In this document: piece after piece, positions 7,485 to 15,292 of the stretch | How the letters are laid out: each line of letters starts with the position of its first letter | Position numbering within the stretch: position 1 is the first letter of the stretch | Origin: an uncultured Burkholderiales bacterium | GTDB taxonomy: Bacteria > Pseudomonadota > Gammaproteobacteria > Burkholderiales > Eutrophovitaceae | DNA length: 47,402 bases | Assembly: GCA_951812315.1 (NCBI GenBank) | Contig: CATOSA010000029.1 | Span: forward strand, 1 to 47,402 | Reading direction: 5' to 3' | Made by a program: the position numbers and the translations under genes | Notes under the pieces: generated by a model | Seen by the model: only the letters and a program-made list of their open reading frames with translations | What the model was told of the DNA's origin: nothing | Databases searched by the model: none

Positions 7485-9587
7485 GTGAGTAAAACCCATT
7501 ACCGCGCCTGCCATCTGTGCGAGGCCATCTGCGGATTGGTCATCGAAGTCGACGATGGCAAGATCACGTCGATCAAAGGTGACAAGAACGACCCATTGTC
7601 GCGGGGCCATATCTGTCCGAAGGCGGTCGCCCTGAAAGATTTGCAAGAGGACCCGGATCGGCTGCGCTCGCCGGTGAAGCGCGTCATTAACGATGATGGC
7701 AGCCGCGACTGGGTCGACATTTCCTGGGAAGAGGCGCTGGACACTACCGCGCAACGCCTGGCGGAGATTCACGAGCGCGACGGCGTGCATGCCATCGGCG
7801 TTTACCTCGGTAATCCGTCGGTGCACAACTACGGGATGTTGACGCACCAGTCGGCGCTGTTCTCCCACATTCGTACCAACAACCGGTTTTCCGCTACGTC
7901 GGTCGACCAGCTTCCGCATCATCTGGCGGCCATGTGGTTGTTCGGGCACAAGTCCATGTTCCCGATACCGGACATCGACCGCACCGACTATTTCCTGATG
8001 CTGGGCGCTAACCCGATCGCTTCGAATGGCAGCATCTGGACCGTGCCCGACGTGCGCAAGCGCATCAAGGATCTAAAAAAACGTGGTGGCAAACTGGTTG
8101 TCATCGATCCGCGGCGTACCGAGACCGCGGAACTGGCCAGCGAGCACCACTTCATCCGACCGGGCACTGATGCGGCGTTTTTGTTGGCCGTGCTTAACAC
8201 CTTGTTCGAAGAGAAACTTATCGACCCGGGACGGCTCGGTAATTTCGTGCACGGGCTAGGCGAGGTTGCTGCAGCGTGCGCGGACTTCACGCCCGAGGCT
8301 GTTTCGGGGCACTGCGGTATCGACGCAGACACCATCCGCACGATCACTCGCGAGCTGGCAGCCGCGCCGGCCGGCATTTGTTACGGCCGCATGGGTGTGT
8401 CTACCCAGGCATTCGGCGGACTTTGCCAATGGTTGATCCAGATCATCAATATTGCGACTGGCAACCTGGATAAACCCGGCGGCAGCTTGTTCACACTGCC
8501 CGCATTCGACAACGTCGGCAATACCAAGGGTGGTGGTTTCGGCCGGCACCGCAGTCGCGTGCGCGGCCTGCCGGAATTCGACCGGGAACTGCCGGCTTCC
8601 ACAATGGCCGAGGAGATCAGCGCGCCCGGTGAAAATCAGATACGAGCATTGTTTACCGGCGCGGCCAATCCGGTTCTGTCCACACCCAACGGCCGCAATC
8701 TGGACGATGCGCTGGAAGGTCTGGAATTCATGGTTTCACTGGACCCGTACATCAATGAAACCACGCGCCACGCGCATATCATCCTTCCGCCTACATCGGC
8801 GCTGGAACATGATCACTACGATCTCGCATTTCACGTCAACGCTGTGCGCAACACCGCACGCATGAACGAAGCGGTGTTCGACAAACCCGAGGGCAGCCTG
8901 CACGACTGGGAGATATATAACGAACTGGGCCGCCGCTTTGCCGAGAAGCTCGGCCGCGAATCGCGCGCGACACCGCCGCCGCGTGAACTCATCGACTTTG
9001 GTTTGAAGGCCGGTCCTTACAAGGAGCAAGGCTTGTCTGTTGAGAAACTGGCGGATCATCCGTCAGGCATTGATTTGGGGCCGTTGCAACAACAGTTGCC
9101 GCAACGCCTGTTCACGCCGGACAAGACCATCAATTGCGCGACGCCGGAACCACTGGCCGATATCGAACGCCTGCGCAGCGAACTCGTGTCATCCGATGGC
9201 ACCTTGCGGCTGATCGGGCGGCGTCATGTACGCGACTGCAATTCGTGGATGCACAACTTCCACCGTCTGGTGAAAGGTCCCAAGCGCTGCACCTTGCTGA
9301 TGCACCCGGATGACATGGCCTCGCGCGCGATCGAGGACGGCACGCCGGTTACAGTGCGTTCGCGCGCAGGGGAAGTTACGCTGAACGTCGAAGCGACCCA
9401 GGACATCATGCCTGGCGTGGTCAGTTTGCCGCACGGCTACGGTCACAACCGGAAAGGCGTCAGGGTGGTTATCGCAGTGGCAAATGCCGGCGTCAGTTGC
9501 AACGACGTTACTGATGAGCAGTATGTCGATCAGTTGTCCGGCAACGCTGCAGTCAATGGTGTGCCGGTCGAGGTGGTTGCGGGCTGA
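7485..9587 (+). CDS. Molybdopterin-dependent oxidoreductase (Mo-bis-MGD family)
   Basis: A 700-residue cytoplasmic enzyme of the DMSO-reductase superfamily. The N-terminal [4Fe-4S] site is Cys9, Cys12, Cys16 and Cys44 (CHLCEAIC ... RGHICPKA), with the usual Lys46 after it. Downstream are DYFLMLGANPIASNGSIW, KLVVIDPRRTETAELASEHH and RPGTDAAFLLAVLNTLFEE (cofactor binding), and a C-terminal dinucleotide-binding domain ending GVSCNDVTDEQYVDQLSGNA. The metal-ligand position, aligned by eye with Sec140 of FdhF, is Asp141 in ATSVDQLP rather than Cys, Sec or Ser. There is no Tat signal and no partner electron-transfer subunit beside it. The start is GTG at 7485 with AAGGGAG upstream. The substrate is unknown; formate-dehydrogenase-like is a family label only. 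Confidence 0.88.
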   Translation: MSKTHYRACHLCEAICGLVIEVDDGKITSIKGDKNDPLSRGHICPKAVALKDLQEDPDRLRSPVKRVINDDGSRDWVDISWEEALDTTAQRLAEIHERDGVHAIGVYLGNPSVHNYGMLTHQSALFSHIRTNNRFSATSVDQLPHHLAAMWLFGHKSMFPIPDIDRTDYFLMLGANPIASNGSIWTVPDVRKRIKDLKKRGGKLVVIDPRRTETAELASEHHFIRPGTDAAFLLAVLNTLFEEKLIDPGRLGNFVHGLGEVAAACADFTPEAVSGHCGIDADTIRTITRELAAAPAGICYGRMGVSTQAFGGLCQWLIQIINIATGNLDKPGGSLFTLPAFDNVGNTKGGGFGRHRSRVRGLPEFDRELPASTMAEEISAPGENQIRALFTGAANPVLSTPNGRNLDDALEGLEFMVSLDPYINETTRHAHIILPPTSALEHDHYDLAFHVNAVRNTARMNEAVFDKPEGSLHDWEIYNELGRRFAEKLGRESRATPPPRELIDFGLKAGPYKEQGLSVEKLADHPSGIDLGPLQQQLPQRLFTPDKTINCATPEPLADIERLRSELVSSDGTLRLIGRRHVRDCNSWMHNFHRLVKGPKRCTLLMHPDDMASRAIEDGTPVTVRSRAGEVTLNVEATQDIMPGVVSLPHGYGHNRKGVRVVIAVANAGVSCNDVTDEQYVDQLSGNAAVNGVPVEVVAG

Positions 9588-9727
9588 GGGAGTGTTCCGC
9601 AGCGATCCATTCCGGCGATCGGTATTCATGTCGCGGCAAAATGCCGCACTTGATGGCGTCCTGCGGGGGATTTGTGTCCCGGGCGCAGCGCAGCCGTTGG
9701 TTTAAATGATCAGTTTATCCAAACAGA

Positions 9728-11189
9728 TCAACCGATCGAAAACGTCGAAAGGAATGAGCCCAGCAGCATGGTTAACCAGAGTCTGACATCTGCCTGGAGT
9801 TGCTGGCATTCCGGATCCGTCGGCATCAGTGCGCAGATCGTTGGCATAGTCGGATCCCAGGTTCGCGGATCGTAGTTGAATAACAACATGCCTACAAACG
9901 CATCATCGCGCGCGATCAGGGTCTCGAAGGCACTGGCGCTGGCCATCGTAAATCCCAGCGCAAGCTCGCTTGCACGCATGCCGTTGTAGGCAGCGCGATT
10001 CGCCTCCAGGCCGTCGAAGCGTTGGATCGGGGCAACGTAACTGAACTGCGGGTCGATCGCCCATGTATGTATGGTCTGTGCGTGCTCCCATGTCTGCCTG
10101 GAACTGATTCACTGACCGCAGAATATTTGCCGGGCGCGAACCACGTACAACAAGAACGAATCGATTATCGAATGCCGTCACGATGCAGTCGTCTGAAAAC
10201 GGATCGCGTTCGACTTGCATATCCGCTGGAATCGAAACTGTCGCGCCGGTGTCCAGATTGGAATAGATGTCGAATGCCAGGTTTCGTACGTCTATTTGAT
10301 GCAGCTGGGCGATCTGTTGAAAGAGTGCCAGGCCATGCGGGTCATCCGCAGTCCGCGACAAATCTCCGTAAGTCGCACGGCGAATCTTCGTAAATGTCAT
10401 ATTGCCGCAGTTGATCTGATCAGTGGCTTGCGCGTCGAGTTCGGCCGCGAACAAGCCGGACGTATTGATCGTCGCCGCTGTTGCCGTCTCGGAAGATTGC
10501 AACAGGGCGTCGATGTGGCTAACCGGGAGCGCCCAGCTGATCGAAACTGCGCCGTACTCGAGGCCGCCGTCACCGACCGCGACGACTTTGCCCGCGCTAT
10601 TGATCAGTGGTGCACCGGACAGGCCCGGAACGAGATGTCCTTGCAGGCGCAGTATGTTCAACTCAAGGCTTGGCGCGCCTACTGCCTTGATCTCGCGGCG
10701 GACATTGTCGGGAAGCATATCGGAAAGCTTGTGTTTGCCGAACGACACCGTGAGGTTCTTGCTGCTCATCGTGGGTGCGCCCAGCTCATAACCTAGCGCA
10801 ACCAGATCGGCGTGCAGCCCCGGCTTTTTCTTCGCCGGTTGCAGCGGCGGTTGCGCAGCGCGATCCAGCTTGAGCAGTACCAGATCAGCGGACTTGAGCG
10901 TGCGCTCGATGCTCGCCTTGATGGTATTGCCGCTATGTTCTGAAAAAATGCTCAGGCGCGCGCAGCCGGAAACGACGTGCAGTGCGGTGACGACATGTCT
11001 GTTGTCGCGCCACACAAAGCCCGACGCAGTGCGTTGCTTGCCGCCGTCGCATTCGCGAGCCTGAATTCTGACCACCGAAGCGCTGGCTTTTCTCATTGTT
11101 GCTTCAGACGGCAGGTCGGGGTAGGCCGCGCCGCCTGCGGTCAGTAATAGCGCGAAGCAAGTGAGGCGTGCAACGTGCAGATACTTCAT
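9728..11189 (-). pseudogene. Exported trypsin-like serine protease, frameshifted
   Basis: The first frame (11189 to 9903) starts with a signal peptide and carries an S1-type triad: His71 in VVTALHVVSG, Asp102 in SADLVLLKLD, Ser191 in GLSGAPLIN. After QFQADM it turns into an Arg/Cys-rich nonsense tail. The sensible continuation lies in another frame: EHAQTIHTWAIDPQF, VAPIQRFDGLEANRAAYNG, then ALGFTMASASAFETLIARDD, ending at 9728. Removing one base from the CCC run at 10087-10089 joins the two into a 486-residue protein. The first base after the upstream membrane-protein stop is the start ATG, so the pair forms an operon. It may be a true pseudogene or a sequencing indel. Confidence 0.75.
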
Positions 11190-11862
11190 TCAGGGGTCTC
11201 GCAACGCAAGCGCCAGCCGGCACTGAGAACTGCCGCCTGTTGCGGCGGCGTCAAATGCATCGAGCCGTTGTCCAGCATTGCGGAAGCGGTTTGCTTCAAA
11301 TGCGTCGCAGTTCTCATCTTCTTCGGTCGCAAACAAGGCCGAACTGGTGCTCCCGGCAGTTCGCTCGGGTTTAATCGCCTGCACGCCTTTCGGGACGATA
11401 CCGGTCTGCTGGAACGTGACCAATTCGCGCGCGACATCGAGTTTGTAGCCGGCGTCGGTCCACGATTTTACGAGCTCGGTCGGCGTGGGGCCGAGCGCGT
11501 TGTGCGTACGAATATGAACACCGCCGAGAATGGCGCCAAAGCATGGCAGTCCAAACCCGGCCGCGCGCCATCCGCGCAGCGCGTTTTGAACAGCGTCGGG
11601 TACGGCTTCAGGGTTGCTCCTGCCGGGCATCGCGCCCAGTCCGAGAAATGCGGCCAATCCGAGAAATGCGGCCAACAAGGCAGTCAGCGCCGCCAACCAC
11701 GTCTGCCATTGCCATGCCGAGCAGAATACCGACCAACAGACCGATGCCGATCCCGGCCAGCAATTCGCGCACAGAGGTGGACCCCAACGGCTGGACACCA
11801 AAATGTAGCTGATAAGTGAAATCTTATGGATTATTCTTTTACGACACAGAGAGGATCCGAAG

Positions 11863-12153
11863 ATGACACGTAGAAAGAGAAGAAATCACACGGCGAGCTT
11901 CAAGGCCAAAGTAGCACTGGGCGCAGTGCGTGGCGAGCACACACTGGCCGAGCTGGCTGAACAGTTCGACGTTCACCCGAATCAGATCCAGGACTGGAAG
12001 AAACGTCTGGTCGATAGTGCCGAGGACGTGTTCGGTGGCAACGCAGTTGAGGCGCAACACACCGAACGCGAAATCGAGAAGCTGCACGCCAAGGTCGGGC
12101 AACTGACGATGGAGAAAGATTTTCTGTCAAAGTTGCTCGGGCGCGACCGGTGA
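11863..12153 (+). CDS. IS3-family transposase OrfA
   Basis: A 96-residue helix-turn-helix protein that binds the IS ends. It reads RRNHTASFKAKVALGAVRGE, then TLAELAEQFDVHPNQIQDWK (the HTH), and a C-terminal coiled-coil segment TEREIEKLHAKVGQLTMEKD. Length and layout are typical. GAGGAT precedes the ATG. Its TGA (12151-12153) overlaps the GTG start of orfB, allowing coupled translation. It appears intact. Confidence 0.92.
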   Translation: MTRRKRRNHTASFKAKVALGAVRGEHTLAELAEQFDVHPNQIQDWKKRLVDSAEDVFGGNAVEAQHTEREIEKLHAKVGQLTMEKDFLSKLLGRDR

Positions 12154-12995
12154 GCGAGCGCCGAGCACAGATTCAAAGCGCTCACGAACTGTCCAGGGCA
12201 CGCCGCTGCGAGTTACTCGGAGTGGCACGCTGCACAGCGTACTATCGCGGCGCACAGGTGTCAGCCGAAGACCTTGAGCTGATGCGCCTGATCGACGAGC
12301 TCCACCTTGAGCTGCCGTTCTACGGAAGCCGTCGTATTCGCAACGAACTCGATACACGCGGGCTGCAGGTCAATCGTAAGCGCGTACAGCGGCTGATGCG
12401 TCAGATGCAGATCAGGGCGCTGTAGCCGAAGCGGCGCACCAGCACGCCAGACAAGGGACACAAGATCTATCCTTACTTGCTCAGGGACATGACAATCACG
12501 CGGGCCAACCAGGTGTGGGCGAGCGATATGTGTTATCTACCGATGGCCAAGGGGTTCATGTAGCTCGTGGCGATTATGCACTGGCATACGCGCAAGGTGC
12601 TTTCGTGGCGGGCGTCGAACACGATGGACAGCGACTTTTGCGTCGAGGCGCTCGAAGAGGCATTGCGTGGCTACGGTACACCCGAGATATTCAACACCGA
12701 TCAGGGCACGCAGTTCACGGCCGATGCGTTCACCCGCGTTCTCAAGGACCACGAAGTGACGATCAGCATGGACGGCAAGGCTCGCTGGATCGACAACGTG
12801 TTCGTCGAACGGTTGTGGCGCAGTGTGAAGTACGAAGACGTGTATCTGCGCGCGTATGAAACGCTGGCGGCATTACGCGCCGGACTGGACAAATACTTTC
12901 GTTTTTACAATACCCGGCGTCCTCACACTGGGCTTGACCGGCGTACCCCCGATGCGGTGTACTTCGAACAAACGGCGTTGAAGAGCGCGGCCTGA
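12150..12995 (+). pseudogene. IS3-family transposase OrfB with two amber codons
   Basis: Read through, this is a normal 281-residue DDE integrase: HTH_21-like N-terminus (YGSRRIRNELDTRGLQVNRK), then Asp126 (WASDM), Asp184 (FNTDQGTQF) and Glu220 (DNVFVERLW), with the classical 35-residue D-E spacing. Two in-frame TAGs interrupt it: codon 92 (12423-12425, after MQIRAL) and codon 138 (12561-12563, after AKGFM). Homologues, as remembered, have Tyr at both sites (ALYRKPRTS, GF.YLVAI). All catalytic residues lie after the first stop except through re-initiation at 12567, which would lose Asp126. The copy is inferred to be inactive. Confidence 0.88.
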
Positions 12996-13077
12996 ATCCC
13001 ATGGAGATTTCACTTAAGCGGGGGTCCAAGTTTCGGGGTCCACTTCTCACTACAGCTTGACCGTTATGGCCATTCAT

Positions 13078-13510
13078 GCTGTCTCCTCCGCACGCTGGTC
13101 TTGATATTTCGAAGTGATGTCGCTGGTGACATCACTGCCTTTGTACATTCAGGTTAATGCTACTTGAGGGTGCCGTCCGATACAAATCGAAAACGCGGTA
13201 TTGCACATCGCTTGCTGTGCTGATTTCCTGCCGTGCAACATCGTGCGCTCATCAGGTACGGCAATGTCATTTGTTCGATGCTGGAGTGGAGATTGTGATT
13301 TCCTGGCCTGTGTCAACCATGCTGGTCGGTCAATCTGGAGACTCCTCCAATGGACACGTTAAACATGTACCAGCGCGAACTTTTCTTTGACTGGTCCCGG
13401 GCGCGAGTACATGCCGCGTTCGAAAGCGTACGGTTGGTTGCCATGCTTTCAAATACTTTGTCCTTGCGGTCAGCAAACATGTGCAGTTTTTGCCAACCCG
13501 TTAAGCGATA
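13078..13510. other. Intergenic stretch before the TIR gene
   Basis: This 433-bp region follows the IS-split gene start and precedes the TIR gene. Apart from a doubtful 53-codon frame at its right end, I see no gene, RNA or strong hairpin in it. It should contain the promoters of both divergent genes, but no clear -35/-10 pair was recognised. Confidence 0.4.
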
Positions 13511-13511
13511 A
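13350..13511 (+). CDS. Doubtful 53-residue leader ORF
   Basis: ATG at 13350 opens a frame reading MDTLNMYQRELFFDWSRARV and ending VKR. Its TAA overlaps the first ATG of the TIR gene by one base (TAATG), a layout often used for translational coupling. No family is recognised and no good ribosome-binding site is seen. If the TIR gene really starts at the second ATG (13520), the coupling argument weakens. It may be chance. Confidence 0.25.
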   Translation: MDTLNMYQRELFFDWSRARVHAAFESVRLVAMLSNTLSLRSANMCSFCQPVKR

Positions 13512-14387
13512 TGCGGCACATGGCTCGCATCTTTGTCAGCTACCGCCGTGAGGACGCCGCCGGTTTCGCAGGACGAATCAAGGACGAGCTGGAGCGTCGC
13601 TTCGGTGACATAGAGGTCTTCCGCGACGTTGACGATATCGCCTCTGGGGATGACTTTGTCGAGCATCTGAATCGCGCGCTGCAAGACTGCTGCGTACTCA
13701 TTGCGGTGATCGGCCGAAACTGGCTGGCGGCCAAAAACGCCGAGGGGAATTCGCGGTTGCATGAGTCCGGTGACTTCGTCCAGCGGGAAATTGTCGCTGC
13801 ATTAACGAACGATGTGCTCGTGATTGCGGTCCTGGTAAACGGCGCTGCCATGCCGAACGAAGCCGATCTCCCGGACGATCTCAAGTTGTTTGCGCGTTGG
13901 CAGGCGCACGAACTGGCCGACTCGCGCTGGGACTACGACATCGGCCGGCTCGGTGACAGGATCGAAAAGTCGCTTGGCGCGGACGGAAAGCCAAAGCCTG
14001 GCGGGCGGCGGCGTTGGCTTGCTGCCACTGCTGCTGTTGTTGTACTAGGTCTTGCTGGATTCGCGGGCTGGCGCTATTCGGCCGGTCCACCCGATCTGGC
14101 GGGAACCTGGGACTTTGCCATCGGCAGCTACTGGATTGTCGAGCAAACCGGTGCTGATCTCGCCATACAGGAAGTGCACTATGACACCCGCGAAGTCTGG
14201 AAGCAGGGGCAGGGGCAGGGGACGGTCGACGGTACCTCGATTGTGTTCAAGCTCGATATGGTGTTCCAGAAAGGTTATTACACCGAAGGGGGAATTGCGC
14301 CTGTCGGATGATGGAAGCCGGCTCACGGGTGTGGCCGTTTCGCACCCTCGAAATACGAAGGCCGATATGGTTTTGACCCGGCGGTAG
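13511..14387 (+). CDS. Membrane-anchored TIR-domain protein (frameshifted near the end)
   Basis: Residues 1-130 form a bacterial TIR domain: MARIFVSYRREDAAGFAGRI, DIEVFRDVDDIASGDDF, CVLIAVIGRNWLAA and the helix with FVQREIVAAL, whose Glu is in the region of the NADase glutamate. Then come a charged linker, one transmembrane helix (WLAATAAVVVLGLAGFAGW) and a C-terminal beta-rich domain starting GTWDFAIGSYWIVEQTGAD. The uninterrupted frame stops at 14311. One extra G in GGGGG (14288-14292) explains this: without it the frame continues GELRLSDDGSRLTGVAVS and ends at 14387 (291 residues). TIR proteins act in signalling or NAD+ cleavage, sometimes in phage defence. No partner gene lies beside it, so its role here is open. 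The start may be 13511 or 13520. Confidence 0.8.
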
Positions 14388-14463
14388 CGCGGTAAACGGG
14401 GCGGACTCCCTCAACGCTGTCGCGCAGAGGACCGATTCGCAAAAGGCAGCGCGTGTTGGTGGG

Positions 14464-14488
14464 CTGATGCCGGGATCGCCGGCATCAG
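14464..14488. terminator. Hairpin between convergent genes
   Basis: CTGATGCCGG (14464-14473), loop GATCG, CCGGCATCAG (14479-14488) form a perfect 10-bp stem between the ends of the TIR gene and the convergent lipoprotein gene. There is no run of T on either side, so it may end transcription only partly or act as a REP-like stabiliser. Confidence 0.5.
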
Positions 14489-14522
14489 GTTCGTTGGTTC
14501 ATCAGGTATCGACTTGCGCAAA

Positions 14523-15083
14523 TCAGTTGCCGATATGCACCTGGTACATCGCGTCATTGTAAAAAGTGCAGATGCCGGCTCCCACCATCGGGCTGCTCAT
14601 CTGGTACTCACACTTGGCAAATGCGCCGCTTGGTCCGTAGGCGCTGGCCAGGCCCCGGCGTTCGTCGTTCTCGACCCGCGTTGCTTCGCCGACCAGCGTT
14701 TCGCCTTGATAATTGAACGTAAAGCGGCCTTTGCCGGTCATCATATTCGTGACCTGTCCTGTGAGCACGCCCGTCTGGTTGGCAAGGTCGTTGATCGGGT
14801 AAAGCTTTATGTCCAGCGTCTGCGGTACGGGTCGGCCCGGTGGCGCCCCGGCCGGGGAAGAGCCTGCTGTGCCCTGCGTTGGCGTAATGGCTGGCGGAAC
14901 TGCTGAGTATGCATACACGGTGTTACCTCTCGCATCCTGTCCAATCGGCATGACGTAGCATCCGGAAAGGACAACTGCCGCAAGAGTGGCAGCGATCCCG
15001 AACTGTGCGACGTGCAAAGGTTTGTGCGAACTCGTTGGTGAAGTCCCGCTCCGCGAATCCTGAATTGGTGACGTCGATTTCAT
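14523..15083 (-). CDS. Lipoprotein of unknown function
   Basis: A 186-residue protein with AAGGAGG upstream of the ATG at 15083. The N-terminus is unusually long and Ser/Thr-rich before the hydrophobic segment ATLAAVVLSGC, giving a lipoprotein signal with Cys near residue 42. A Pro/Ala/Gly-rich linker follows, then a beta-rich domain containing GKGRFTFNYQGETLVGEATR and a C-terminus with two or three Cys (KCEYQM, GAGICTFYNDAMYQVHIG). It is probably anchored in the outer membrane facing the periplasm. No family name is offered. It stands downstream of the large regulator on the same strand, 209 bp away. Confidence 0.7.
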   Translation of the reverse strand: MKSTSPIQDSRSGTSPTSSHKPLHVAQFGIAATLAAVVLSGCYVMPIGQDARGNTVYAYSAVPPAITPTQGTAGSSPAGAPPGRPVPQTLDIKLYPINDLANQTGVLTGQVTNMMTGKGRFTFNYQGETLVGEATRVENDERRGLASAYGPSGAFAKCEYQMSSPMVGAGICTFYNDAMYQVHIGN

Positions 15084-15292
15084 GGTCTGGCCTCCTTGTT
15101 GGTCGCATAGCGGCTATGACGTTGGATTTGATGTTGCCGCTGTGCGATAAGGCCATGCTGCGCCAATTGGTGTTGCGGATGACTTACACCAAGGTTACGG
15201 ATTGCTTACATATGTATGTGGCAGCGAACACTAGCATTGGTCGACTAGGAAAGGGGGCGTTGAATACCGGATGCGCTGGCGGTAGCAAGCGC

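Larger units (their letters stand above)
11773..13047 (+). mobile_element. Complete IS3-family insertion sequence (1275 bp)
   Basis: The ends are imperfect inverted repeats: left AGAGGTGGACCCC, right (reverse strand) AGAAGTGGACCCC. A second conserved block, TAAGTGAAATCT, lies about 35 bp inside each. The 3-bp direct repeat CAC flanks both edges (11770-11772 and 13048-13050), a normal IS3 target duplication. Inside are orfA and orfB, overlapping as GTGA. It inserted into codons 10/11 of a membrane-protein gene. A second, partial copy of its right end sits at 261-336. OrfB carries two amber codons, so this copy is probably unable to move by itself. Confidence 0.93.
11190..13077 (-). pseudogene. 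Membrane protein gene split by the IS element
   Basis: The gene starts at ATG 13077 (GGAGGAG upstream) with MNGHNGQAVV, is interrupted at 13047 by the IS, and resumes at 11772. Deleting the IS and one CAC copy gives MNGHNGQAVVRELLAGIGIG continuing LLVGILLGMAM, exactly in frame. A second lesion, one extra base near 11694-11699, shifts the frame before LAALTALLAAFLGLAAFLGL. The remainder runs to 11190 through PTPTELVKSWTDAGYKLDVA. An 18-bp tandem duplication (11641-11676) encodes the doubled AAFLGL. The product would have two N-terminal hydrophobic stretches and a soluble tail of unknown function. It is adjacent to the protease and probably co-transcribed with it. Confidence 0.8.

Noticed and set aside
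9632..9648. Terminator GCGGC-AAAAT-GCCGC after the molybdoenzyme
   Set aside because: The stem is only 5 bp with no T run; it is not strong enough to annotate.
11863..12153. Programmed -1 frameshift between orfA and orfB
   Set aside because: No A6G-type slippery run is seen near the orfA end. The GTGA overlap suggests coupled re-initiation instead.
1362..12563. Amber codon reassigned to an amino acid (TAG inside aminotransferase and transposase)
   Set aside because: TAG ends other intact genes here (DUF1353 at 4490, sulfatase at 2427, dehydrogenase at 39799, NTT at 39820). TAA and TGA also interrupt other frames, so general decay or sequence error is simpler.
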